DNA from: Gnetum montanum
Lineage: Eukaryota; Streptophyta; Gnetopsida; Gnetales; Gnetaceae
Reading direction: 5' to 3'
Length of the DNA stretch: 64,000 nt
NCBI GenBank assembly: GCA_015680685.1
Contig: MNCI01000135.1
Span: forward strand, 213,894-277,893
Part shown: in pieces, positions 11,301 through 23,300 of the stretch
Layout: each line of letters starts with the position of its first letter
Numbering within the stretch: position 1 is the first letter of the stretch
Translations under genes and position numbers: made by a program
The notes under the pieces: generated by a model
What the model saw: the letters and a program-made list of their open reading frames with translations, nothing else
What the model was told of the DNA's origin: nothing
Databases searched by the model: none

Positions 11301-14300
11301 AGCTAGTCCCATAGCTTTAACACTTAAGACACAAGGACTGAGACTAGACACATGATAAGGTTGATGTAGAGGAATTATAGTTATACAATTACTTTGACAC
11401 AAACACATTAGAAAATTGCCACATTGAGAAGAGGAGCCAAGGGATAATCGTTGACAAGAAGAGTCCCCTGGCATGCTTGCAAGTTGAAGACACCTCAGAC
11501 TTGATAGAATGATCTTTGATAAGTCTTTTGGCTTGTATCTAATTGCTGATTGTTGTGCATGCCCCTTGTAGTTTGGGAATGTTATCCTTTCACCTCTAGA
11601 TCTTCCTTTTGAGAGAGGCTTCAGGTCCTAGATTGAATAGGTATCTTTCAAGTGGATTGAATGGTGTTGTCTTCATGGGCTCTAGGAGTGCACTTGCCTG
11701 TCAACTTAAATTGCAACAATGCTAAAAATCTTGTGAAATCTTTAGGCATTAAACCACCATTGAAAAAGTCATGCATGATAACAATGGTAAGTATAATTCC
11801 CTAAGATTGCAAGAGTATAGAGTTTCTTTCTAGGTCTAGTCCCGAAGATTGCCAATGGGTAGGTCCCTAGGTCGATGCTTCCTCCTCTTTGGCATCAGGT
11901 TGCTGAGCTTATAGATTGCTATCTTTTCTACTCAGGGAATGTCTGGAAGTTGGAGGGTGTCCATTTTGCGTTTTTATGGTGTAGGTGTATGAGTTGACAT
12001 GTGAATGCCCCTAAGTTCTTCTCGGTCTCCCTGCATTAGGAACGGCTAGAGAGGTATTCTAGGCTTATCCTTGTGCTATGGAGGGTGGTGTAGCTTGTTG
12101 ATCTGATGTTTGTTAGGCCCTTGCCTTTTACCTATGTGTATAGGTGGCAATGACTGCTGGAGGAGGCCTCCTCATCTTCTACCCTTGCGTCGGGGATAAA
12201 TGTTGTGCATTTGGGGGAGTGGTTTGTGTCTGCTATGGCTTCGGCAGATGAGCAATTCCTCCTAGCTTAGGAAACCCTATGCCAAGAGTTGCAGGCCAAG
12301 TATGAGGAGCAACTCTGTAGGATGGTGGCAGAACATGGAGATTAGGGTGCATGAGGAGAAGCATGCAAAGTTGGAGGCCATGCTCCTTAAACGGACCTAA
12401 GAGGATCATGCCAAGGCTTTGGAGGAGAGCCTGCATTGCAAGGAGTCTTAGGAGCAAAACGGGCACCAAAAACGATGCAAGGTGGCCTTGTGGAGTGAAA
12501 CGGAGGAGCTGTTGTGGAGATAGATCTAGTAGGATTTGCTTAGGGAAGAGTAGCAGCAGAAGTTGCACGAAGAGGAAGAGGAAGAGAAATGTATTTGGAC
12601 TCTTCTTGAGGAACAAGAAATGAAGAGCAGGTTGGATGAGGCACATGAATTTGATGCTTGCTGCTAGCTTAGGGAGGGGCGATGCCCTTACGTGATTATG
12701 GATATAAGAAGAAATGTTACGTGGATTGCTCTGCGCTACTATATTCAGGCCAATGTGGTTGAGTTCCACCTTGACAGGGCTCAAAAGTTCCCTACTGAAG
12801 AGAGACAGGTGAAGGAGGAAAAGTACAAGCATTTTCAGGAGGTTGTGGCATGACCATCCAACATTGGAGGGGGGTCTTGGATGGGATCCACTCTCAGGAG
12901 AGGGTTAGGTGTGCCTACACCTGACTACTACATCATGTCTAATGTGGCCTTTGTTGTTGGGTTTTAGTCCATGTTTTGTCCTTGTTTGTGGTTTCCCCTT
13001 TGGTGGGTTTGTGTTTCCCTATGTGGGACAGATTGTCTTACTTGTGGTTGCTCCTTAGTGGGCCTATTGGTTAACTGTTTGTTATCCCTTGCACTATGGT
13101 TGCCCCTTCATCTACGGTGAGGGGGTAGTTATCTCCTTTGTGATGTAATGTTCCTTTGGATGGTGGTTCTCCCTTAGAGTTTTTGTATTGGGGGTGGTTC
13201 CCCCTTAGGATTTTGTTTTTTGTCTTTTTTTTGGGGGGTGGGGGGAGGGGAGGGGGAAGGGTAGGGGAGTGGGGTGCAGGTGGTGGTGGGATGGGGGCAG
13301 GGTCTCTTCCCTACCGATTGTACATACTTTCTCAGATTAATTTAACTTGACCATTTTCCAAAAAAGAAGAAGTATAATTCCCAAAAAAAAACATGAAAAA
13401 CAAACTCATAGCCTAATGCTAAACACGTACACAGGTATGACAAATAAGATAGAATGGAAAACACATCCCCAACAGTGTCCTTGTAAAACTTTTTCTGTTT
13501 GCAATAAAGCTTTCTGTTTGTGCTTAAGTTTCTCTATTATTGCTGTGTTTGTGAAATTTGCTAAGAGAGAAGAGAGAGCTTAAGAGCTGGTATCAGAGCC
13601 TAGTTTGCGAGTCTTGGCATTCTGCCATCTTGACAAAACTGGTGTGCGTAAGACTGAAAGCATGGTTTGCTATGTTTCATTATGTGGAGCTTGAGATTGT
13701 GTAAGTCCTGCTGAAGTAGACGGACAAATGATAGGGCAGAGAGATTTTGCCCGTTGTTGTAAACAAACACCTGCAAATTTTTGTCAAGGAAGTCCTAGGT
13801 ACATTGACTGTTCCGTACTTTGCTAGAATGTCTGAATTCATTTCCAAGGTAGATTGTTCAAAAACTTTGGTTCTTCTTGAAGCATCCGTGTCTGATCTGT
13901 ATGCTACGAAGAAATTTAAGTTCAATGTCTCATCTAAAAGCTTTAAAATCTCTGAAATAGATCTTGAGATTTCAGCTCAAGGGCTTAGACCGGTTTATCT
14001 TAACTTTTTCAGTAAGGATGATATACTTAAGTGGCAATCTATGGGATATAACTATATTTATTTCACAGAAGTTTCTATTGTGATCCTTCCACACTTTAAT
14101 TACAGATTACAATGCCCGTATTTCATCACTCTTCTTGATAGAAGATTGAAGAAATACAAACAAGTTGTGATCTCACAAGTAAAAGGACACTTAGATTTTG
14201 ATTTTGATGCGTGCATCATTACATTACCCAATATCACTATGTCACTTAATGATGCTAATATATTAAAGTCCTTGATGTTGGTTGTTTGTATTCATATATC

Positions 14301-17300
14301 TATAGAAATAGGATCTGTAAATATGGAAATAGGATCTGTAAATGCTACTGTAGGACCACGTTTGTGTTTTTTGTGATTCTTCTACCATTACCATTCCAAC
14401 CTTAATCCCCTTTGCGCAACAAGTTATTCAAGCAGGTACCTTCAATGTCAAATGTGGCATTTTTGTTGATTTGGAAGGGTTGCCTATCTCTTATCTGTGC
14501 CTTGATGACCTGGTCCAATCATACGATAAACTTTCAAAACCACAAACCTCTTTCTTTGGACCAGCCAAAATGCCATTACTTAGTACTTCTCAAGACCGAG
14601 AAATTCACACCTCACAAGCTTATTCTACTTGATTCCCTTGCTAGTTCTTCCAAAAGAGCTCTCTTATCTCCCTGAAGGATCTTCTTCTGATGAAGAAACC
14701 TTCATATCTAGACCATCAACCTTTGAAAGTGAACAACCTATATCTAGCACAGTGATTGATCCATCGTGTCCACACCTAGAACTCTAGAAACAAACACATA
14801 CTTATAGGGTAAAGAATGTGCATCACTTCTCAATATCAACACGTTTAAAGTTTCTGAAGTCTTGAGAATGGATCTGGATCAAGAATTCCAATATCATTTT
14901 AGTACCACTTTAGTTGATAAGCTTAGGGAACCTGATACTTCTACTTGAGCAGATCCCTGTCATAAATTCTATAAATTATGCATGAAACAATCTGAAAAAG
15001 CGGAAGATATTTCAGATACTGTCAAACTACAAAACTGGAATAATGAAGCTACTTATCATCTATACAAGAGTATCCAACTCATAGATAGAGATGTTCGGGG
15101 AATACAAAACAGTTTAAAGAAACATCCTCTAAGCCAAAATCCTCATCTACTCAGCCTAAAACAATTATTCCTCCTACCGGCACATGTAAATCCTCTCCTC
15201 CTAGGAATGTACATAGGGCTCTTATTAAAGGAAAAACAAAACAAATATATGCTAGCCAAGTTATGCAGGTAGATCAACAATCTACTTATTCTCATTAGTC
15301 TGGAACACAACAGATGCAAATAGATATTCCAAATATCCCCAACATACGTACTATCCCTACCAAAGAAATTACCTTTAATATAAATAAAGCAGACTATGAA
15401 GAAAAAAACCTTACGATACAAAAAATAGGTGGTTTGATCAATACGTATGTTGTCCTCCACCGTAAGTCTATTAGAGAAGCCATACAAAGCATTATTTTTG
15501 GATTTACAGGCATCCCACGATTCTGGTGGGAAACTCTTCCTACACAACCTTTAGATGTTAAAGAAGAATTATTAAATTCTTCAAATAAAGACTTCGTTAA
15601 TGCTTTAATAAAGGCATTTCTGGTTATTAAAACTGAATTATCAGATTTTGCCAGAGAACGCTTCTTAGAAGCTAAGTTAGAGACTAGGTCTAAGATGAAT
15701 ATTTACACTAGAGGATTATTTGTTGTTATACTGGAGGTTCATTACATGATAATACTGCCAAAACAACAGTTTTACTCTTATTTATTGATTACTTTAAGGA
15801 TCATTACAAAGTAGAAATGGGACCCCATAGTAAAGATATAGAATCCACGAGTTTCAGGGAAATATGCCAATTTATTAAAGAAGTCCAATTTCTTATGTGT
15901 TTTTAGATTAAAGCACAACATGCTATGTACAAACATAAGAAACAATTTGGACATTCCTTCTGTTATCAACATTTCCTTGATTATTATGGCTTGCGGAAAC
16001 CTCTTGAACTTAGAACTAGGAAAACAACTAAGAAGAAGTCTTGTGATAAATGTGGACTCATAAATCCAGGGCTTCTTACTTCTCCAAGCAATGTCCCAAA
16101 CCTAAGTTCAACAAGAAAAAGAAATATTTTAGATGTAGAACTACTAGAAAATCCTTGAAGGAAATACAATGTTTTATTTGTTGTCAAAATCATTATGCTC
16201 ATAAATGTCTTTGTTTTTCTGGAAAATGTTCGAGCGATATCATTCCAAAAAAGAAGGCTGTACAAATGTACAACATGGGTCATCGACCCTGGGCCCCAAG
16301 CCCCACCCCAACCATGTGGCTCCATAGCCCACTACAATGTGTCCCAAAACATGCGTCCGTAGGAATTGGTTGGTCTCATAGCCCCAAAATCCCCAACACC
16401 ACTAGTTTGGAGGATAGACGCCCTAAAACCTTGGCATAGTCAATACACAACCACCAGGGCAAAAGAAAAAAATTGACACACCAAACAGCAAAAACAAACG
16501 GAGAGAAACCCACCGGTTTGGCCAAGCCACGTTGCATTACAGAGGCGTGTCCAGCCCCAAGCCACCGCTCCCCACTGTCATGGTCAGCTGTGAAACTGAC
16601 CAATTGCGTTTAGCTGCAGCAAAGGCCTCGAAAGCCGCTAAGGTGGCCACAGTCTGCGTAACCATGGTGCTGGGCCCAAGCGCCAATCTCTAATTGGTTC
16701 GCTTCGATGAGCTACACTAGGCTCGTTTGGTGCTCAGCGAATGTTGTTTCCATCCATTGGAGGTCTTGCAACACCTCCTGTCTGGCCTCCTGCTACATGT
16801 CCTCCCATTGTTGTTTCCATAGCACATCCTTCTCCAAGCGCACCTGCTCTATGGCGACCAAAAACATTGGTGGCTAGAGCACTGAGAGGTTCATGGGTGC
16901 ATAGCCTAACCCCACGTCTGCACGATGGCCTACTGGAGGTAGAGACAAGGTGCCTTGAATGGTCTTGTCGATCGAACAGGGACTTACCAAATCAACCGAG
17001 GGTGCAATGTGGTTAGTTACAATGCTAATGCAAAACGATGCGGAGTGTTTACGCGGTGTCAACGATGTTAATGGTGTTGAGCGTAGTCAAGTTTTTCGGC
17101 AAAAACGAGGGCGTCAACATGCGGGGACTATAGCTTGAGTGTAGTTGTAGGCACGACTATGCGATGAAACAACGAAAAATGCAAATGAAATGCTAAAAAT
17201 GCAAAGAGAGAGAGAGAAGTAGAACACCACCCCAAATGGGGTTGAGTGTAGTTAACACCAAAAGGGGTTAGAAGGTACACGTGGTATAATAGGCGTAGTG

Positions 17301-20300
17301 GAGAGCGTAGTCATAGTCTTAGAGGTGTTTGGTTGTGAAGNTGTAGTGGAGAGCGTAGTCATAGTCTTAGAGGTGTTTGGTTGTGAAGACTGGTGCTCGC
17401 CAAGGTGTTTGCATTTGCTGAGTTAGTCGCTGTGGTGTACCATGGGTTGTGGTGGGGCTACGATGGGGCCACGGTCATCTGCAACTTCACCAAATGCTAA
17501 CCCAAAAATTTGCCAACCCTTGAGTTGCCAAAATGCCCACCCTGAAAACGTTGAGGGCGCAGGGTATATATAGGGTTAGGGTTAGCACGAAATGCGACAT
17601 GATCGCCACGTGGTAGAGGCAATGGTTGGGACTATACTCTCATTCAACTATGCTCTCCACTGGGTTGGTGGGTCGAGAGTAGTTACAATTTTGGGCAAGA
17701 GGGGATGCAAGAGAGAGAGAGATTCCACCGACTATGCTTGTTGGGGATGAGTTGATTGTGTTGGTGTGCTGTTGCTATGCTGTGGAGGCCACTAGAGGCT
17801 GTTATGGTTGACTACGCTATGCACTGGAGGCTGACTAGAGGCTAACTACGCTTTCAACTGGGGTTGAGCGTAGTCTCAACACTTAGAAAAATTTGCAAAA
17901 ATTGGGCCTTCATGCTAACTATGCTCTCCACAAGAGGCTGACTACGCTCTGGGGCAGTGGAGAGCATAGTCTCATCACTTAGAAAAATTTGTAGCTTCTA
18001 GCTTCGCAATAACACTTAGAAAAAATTGCAAAACTGGCCTTTGTGTTGACTACACTCTCTACTGGAGGCTAACTACACTCTCAATTGGGGTCGAGCGTAG
18101 TCTCAATTGCAAAAATTGGGCCTTCATGCTAACTATGCTCTCCACAAGAGGCTGACTACGCTCTGGGGCAGTGGAGAGCATAGTCTCATCACTTAGAAAA
18201 ATTTGTAGCTTCTAGCTTCGCAATAACACTTAGAAAAAATTGCAAAACTGGCCTTTGTGTTGACTACGCTCTCTACTGGAGGCTAACTACACTCTCAATT
18301 GGGGTCGAGCGTAGTCTCAACACTTAGCCAAATTTGTAGTCGAGACATTGTAGTCCAAATTCGGTGGTGTTTCATTGGCCCCTCATTGTTGATGTCTGGA
18401 GGAGTGGCCTAAGAGACGTCAACAAAGAACAACAAAACACCATAGTAGGCTACATGTAGTTGTGGTAGTTTAAGGCCATGAGGCCATTCCAGGCTGCAAT
18501 GTTGCCAGTTTAAGGTGATGGCGGGTTGCGACGTTGCCAGTTTAAGGCCATGGCAGGCCACAACTTTGCCAGTTTAAGGCCATGGCGGGCCACGTGTTGC
18601 TAATTTAAGGCCATAGCAGGCCGCGTGTTGCAAGTTTAAGGCCATAGCAGGCCAATGCTATTTGTCTTCTTTTTTTCTAATTTTAGCTTTTATGATTTTT
18701 ATGCATTTTGATGTTTTGTTAATAATTGCAAAGGTGTGAACTAACAAGGCGAGTGCGTAAACTAAGCGGATGAATGCGTAATCAAAGCAAATAAATGCAT
18801 AAACAAAGCAAAACAATGCATAATCTAAGCAATTAGGCTAAATGTAAATGCGTCAACAAATGCGAAGTAAGCGAAAGGTAAAACACATGATGTGTAGAAT
18901 CGAAGAGTAGGTAGGCACCTAGCGCATTTTGAGTTAAGGGGATACCTTAGTCACGTAGTTGCTTCCTAATCTAGTGTGGGTTAGGGGGCACGTAAGGCAT
19001 AGATTGCACTATTCGGTAGTCTCCTTGACCTTCGCTCATTACGTTAAAGGGAAATTCTGCCCATAGGGCATCTTCTGGTAGGTCATCGGTTTTTTCCATC
19101 CTTTTAGGTGTGTCAGCCTTATGCGTTTCGTTGCCATCCTTTATTGCGGATGCATCATTAGGGAACTCCACCTCTGACCCTTGCTTTGTATCGATGTTGT
19201 TGATAGCCAAAGTGGCAGCGTTATCACCATGGATGATAACTTCACCAGCTTCATACAGAAGGTGGATTTCTTGGTGGATCGGAGAGGAAACAGCTCGCAA
19301 TTGGGCCAGCCATGGCCTGCCCAGAATTAAGTTAAAGCATGGCATTTCCTCTATGACGATGAATTCAGCAATGGTGGGGAATTCATCCCATACTACAAAG
19401 ACTATGGTGATGGTACCCTTAACGACGACATGTGACTCGTTAAAGGACTTTAGGCATGTGGTTTTCATTGGCTTGATTTGATTTGTGAGGCCTAGTTTGT
19501 CAATGACGGTGCAGGGAATTACGTTGTTGTTGCTTTGTCATCAACATGCACTCTCCATATCTTGCGTTGCCCGACATGTATGGTGATGAACATGGGTGCT
19601 GTTATGACCTCACCCTTCTTAGGATTGACCTTAATTGCTTTGTTGTGAAACGCTAGGGATGTTGGACTTGATTCCTATGGTGCAAGGGGCCAACATCACT
19701 GCATGGATGGAGTTCTCATTTTCCGGGATGTCTTTCGTGATAGGAATGGAGGTTAGCATCTGCACTAGTGCTTCGCGGTGGGCAGATGAGGTCATGATTA
19801 GGTCATAGAGGCTCAATGTTGTGTTTTTTTGTTTGAGTGCTTGCTTAAACTAGGCTAATGCATCCACGAAGTCTTTGCCATTAGTTGCGTTTTTATTGGC
19901 TTTGACTTCTTCCATACATCCTAAAAGAGGAATTTTGCGGGGAGGTGACTTTGGCTTTGTTGGTTTGGCTTATGTAGGGGCCTCAATGCTTGGTTGCGAT
20001 TTGCTGGTCGTGGCCTATTCAGTTGCCTTGGCCATGAAGACTACTGAGATAGGGACTGGCTTCAATAGACCAAACGCTATTTGGTTTCATTGTTGCTTAG
20101 CCATTTCATCTGTGAGGCATTTGTTGGGCCTCTTGTGTTGCCATCTAGTGGGTTTACCCATGTTGTCGATGGGGTTGGCCCTTGGACGAGAAGGGGTCGA
20201 TGCATCGCCCACTTTCGGGCTTCAGATAGGTGAGGGGCCAGCACGTTGTGGCACCCTAATGACAAATGGTAGTTGAGTTGTTGTTGCAACATGTTGTGGG

Positions 20301-23300
20301 ACTTTGACCATGAAGGGTGTTGTGGGTGCTTGAGGTGGCACTTTGACGACAAAGGAGGGCCTCAAACTTGTGGAGGCTGAGTGGACCCTTGCACTACTGG
20401 AAGGCACTCGGACCACAAAAGGTTGCTACATCGATTATGACTTGCCAGCTACGTTGATGGTGTTTATGACGTAGCTAGTACCATCCACGTTTAGAGGGTC
20501 ATTGTACACCCCCATGGATTGGTTTTGGGGCCTAACAGGTTTGCCATGTCAAGCACTAGTTCACCGCTATCTATCATCCTTTGCAGATCATTTTGCAAAG
20601 CTCGACAAAAGTCTGTGTTATGACCAAACAATTGGTGATAGTGATAGAATTGGTCCAGCCTGAAGTGCTGTGGGATCGGGGGCTCGTTGGGTGCTGGTTG
20701 TGTGGTCCATGACCTAGTTGTAGGTTGCAAGACCATGTGAGGTGCTTGTTGCATTGGTTGTGTTATGGGCACAATGATTGGGGCAAGCCACGTGTGTGTG
20801 GGTTCGACCATTGTTGAGGGTGCCAACGAAACAGGCAAGATGTAAGGTGCCTGAGTTGTTTGGGGTTGGAAGACATGCACTGTGTAAACGTAAGGTTGAG
20901 TTGGCGTGATTGTTGTTGGCAAAGATGAATGGGAAGGCTGCGATAATGCTACAAAGGGCAAGTTAATAGGAGGCACTATATTGTGATGTGTATGTTGTGT
21001 TTGGTGCATCGCTATCATAGGCGTTGACCTAGAAGGTGATGTTGGGGCTATGATTGTCTCAATAAAGATAGGTGAATGGGATTGCAGGAGGGTTAGACTA
21101 GGGGTTGTTCGCTAGAAGATGGTGTGGAAGGAATCCTTGTGCTCGGAACGTGCTTCGAACTCGTCTTCCTTCCCCTATAAGGGCTCCTCGTAGTTTGTTC
21201 ATACTTCATGCTCATTTGCTTGAATGAGTTGGGCAAGTATCCAATGGTAGGGTTCCATGAGTAGGATGAAGTTGATTGAGGAGGGGACGTACTCTTGCCC
21301 ATTTCGGTGGATAAGCTTGTAGCCCCGTTTTGCTTCCATGTCCAAGTAGCCTACGAATAGGCTTGCTTGGGTCTTTGCACAAATAAAGTTATATTGTTCA
21401 TTGTTTAGCGCGGTATACTCGTGGTCTTGACTACATAGCCTAAGGGATTGCCTTGGCTTTGCCATAGTAGGACTGGCAAGGTTGTCAATCTTGGTTTTTT
21501 GTTGGGTGGGCAAGACAACGAGTGTGCTCGAGATTGATGTTGAAGGTTGTTCAGAACTCATGTGCGGATTAATTTTCAAGAGGGGATTGTAGAGGTTGCT
21601 AGTTGCGGAAAATGGCTAACTTTGTTGGTTGTAGAAAATGGCTAACTCTGGTGACTGCAAAAAATGGCTAACTTTGGTGGCTACGTTGTCTACACTGAGA
21701 GCTAACTACGTTGTCTACGCTAAGAGCTAACTATGCTCTCTATTGAGTGCTTAGAATTCGGCTAACTATGGGAATGTGTGTTGCTACCCAGGGTTTTGAA
21801 GGAACCGACTACAGGGTCCAATCTACACTAACCGGTTAATAGACGACGTTTGCGTCAGCCTAAGATCCAACTACTGTTGCATGTGTAGTAGGTGCACAGG
21901 GGTGTCACGGTCTACACTAGCCCAAAGTTAGCAATGGTGATGTAGAGAGTATGCAAGACAATTGCAACGGAGACTAAAGAGGAAAATGGTTCAGGCCCTC
22001 CTTCTAGTGCTATAAACTGTGGCAATTAAAAACATCGGCGAATGGAACATTGAGAGGTTCACGAGTGCATAGCTTAACCCCGTGTCTGCACAAGGGCTTG
22101 CTGGAGGCTAAGATGGGGTGCCTTGAATGGTCTTGTTGATCGAACAGGGACTTACCAAATGCAACTGGAGGTGCAGCGTAGTTAGTTGCCATGCTAATGC
22201 AAAATGATGCTAAGTGTTCGCATGGTATCAATGGTGTTAACGCTATCGAGTGTAGTCAAGTTTTTCGGTAAAAAAAGAGGGTGTCAACATGTGGGGACCG
22301 TTGCTCGAGTGTAGTTCTAGGTGCGGCTATGTGATGAAATAGTGAAAAATGCAAATGAATGCTAAAAATGCAAAGAGAGAGAGAAGCATAACACAATCCC
22401 AAATGGGGTTGAGTGTGGTTAACACCAAAAGGGGTTAGAAGGTACATGGGGTACAACAGGCGCAATGAAGAGCGTAGTCATAGTCTCGGAGGTGTTTGGC
22501 CACAAAGAATGGCGCTTGCCAGGTTGTTTGCGTCTGCTGGGTTGGCCGCCATGGTGTGCTGTGGGCTATGGTGTTCTGCTGGGTTGCGGTGGGGCTATGG
22601 TCATTTGCAACTTCGCCAAATGCTAATCCAAAAATTTGCCAACTCTTGATTTGCCAAAATGCCCACCCTAAAAATGTTGAGGGTGTAGGTGTATTTATAG
22701 GGTTAGGGTTAGTGCAAAATGTAGCATGGTCGCCACATGGTAGAGGGGATGGTTGGGACTACACTCTCACCCAACTACGTTGACCACTTGGTTGGTGAGG
22801 TTGAGTGTAGTTACAATTTTGGGTAAGAGGGGATGCAAGAGAGAGAAAGATTCCACTGACTATGCTTGCTAGGGGTGAGTTGATTGCATTGGTGTGTCGT
22901 TGCTATGTTGTGGAGGCCATCGGAGGTTGTTCTAGCTGACTACGCTTTCCATTGGAGGCTGACTATGCTTTGTGATAGTGGAGAGCATAGTCCTAGCATT
23001 TAGAAAAAATTGTTGAACAATGGCCTTCATGTTGACTATGCTTTGGTGCAGTGGAGAGTGTAGTCCTAGCACTTAGAGAAAACTTTGCAGCGAATGGCTT
23101 TGTGTTAACTATGCTCTATACTGGAGGCTGACTACGCTTTGTGAGAGTGGAGAGTGTAGTCCCAGCACTTAAAAAAATTTGTTGAAAGATGGCCTTCGTG
23201 TTGACTACGCTTCAGGGCAATGGAGAGCGTAGTTTTGGCACTTAGAAAAATTTGTAGCTTTTGGCTTCACGATAACACTTAGAAAAAATTGCAAAATTGG

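Larger units (their letters stand above)
13480..16212 (+). mobile_element. Endogenous caulimovirid (plant pararetrovirus), left part
   Basis: Order seen: polyadenylation-like AATAAA (13503-13508), Met-tRNA primer site (13588-13600), a 30K-type movement protein, a linker region, coat-protein-like sequence and a CCHC finger cut at 16212. The protease follows at 28729-29800 beyond an inserted LINE. This order is that of Caulimoviridae with movement protein and capsid upstream of the polymerase, as in petuvirus- or florendovirus-like endogenous groups; which genus cannot be told. No reverse transcriptase or RNase H was found, so the copy is incomplete. Many stops and frameshifts make it a fossil. 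Confidence 0.8.
16850..18374 (-). repeat. 3' LTR of T1 (1,525 bp)
   Basis: On the - strand it starts TGAAACACCACCG and ends GGTCGCCATA, the terminal CA changed to TA. It holds a TATA box (TATATATA near 17562-17572), a 214-bp tandem duplication (17901-18114 and 18115-18328) and many short inverted repeats. It is about 120 bp longer than the other LTR, through the 214-bp duplication, a suspected 47-bp assembly duplication at N 17341, and small losses. Confidence 0.88.

Noticed and set aside
12233-12832. 199-residue open frame on the - strand, leucine-rich
   Set aside because: It is antisense to the coiled-coil coding on the + strand; Glu/Lys/Gln codons read backwards give Leu/Phe/Ser. No domain is recognisable.
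11900-13375. LINE-3 end and the fragment at 7556-8007 as two ends of one LINE split by the host exons
   Set aside because: Host exons A and B lie between them in conserved order. An element cannot contain them without disrupting the gene, so two separate insertions are simpler.
13747-14376. Host gene for a 209-residue protein
   Set aside because: The 30K-type pattern, the primer site upstream and the capsid and protease downstream fit a caulimovirid fossil, and the frame is broken.
17880-18340. Satellite DNA in the TACGCT repeat region
   Set aside because: It is bounded by LTR ends and target duplications; the repeats are internal to an LTR, not a free satellite.
18468-18655. Regularly spaced repeats, considered as a CRISPR array
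   Set aside because: The units are contiguous degenerate tandem repeats without distinct spacers, in a plant retroelement next to its polypurine tract.
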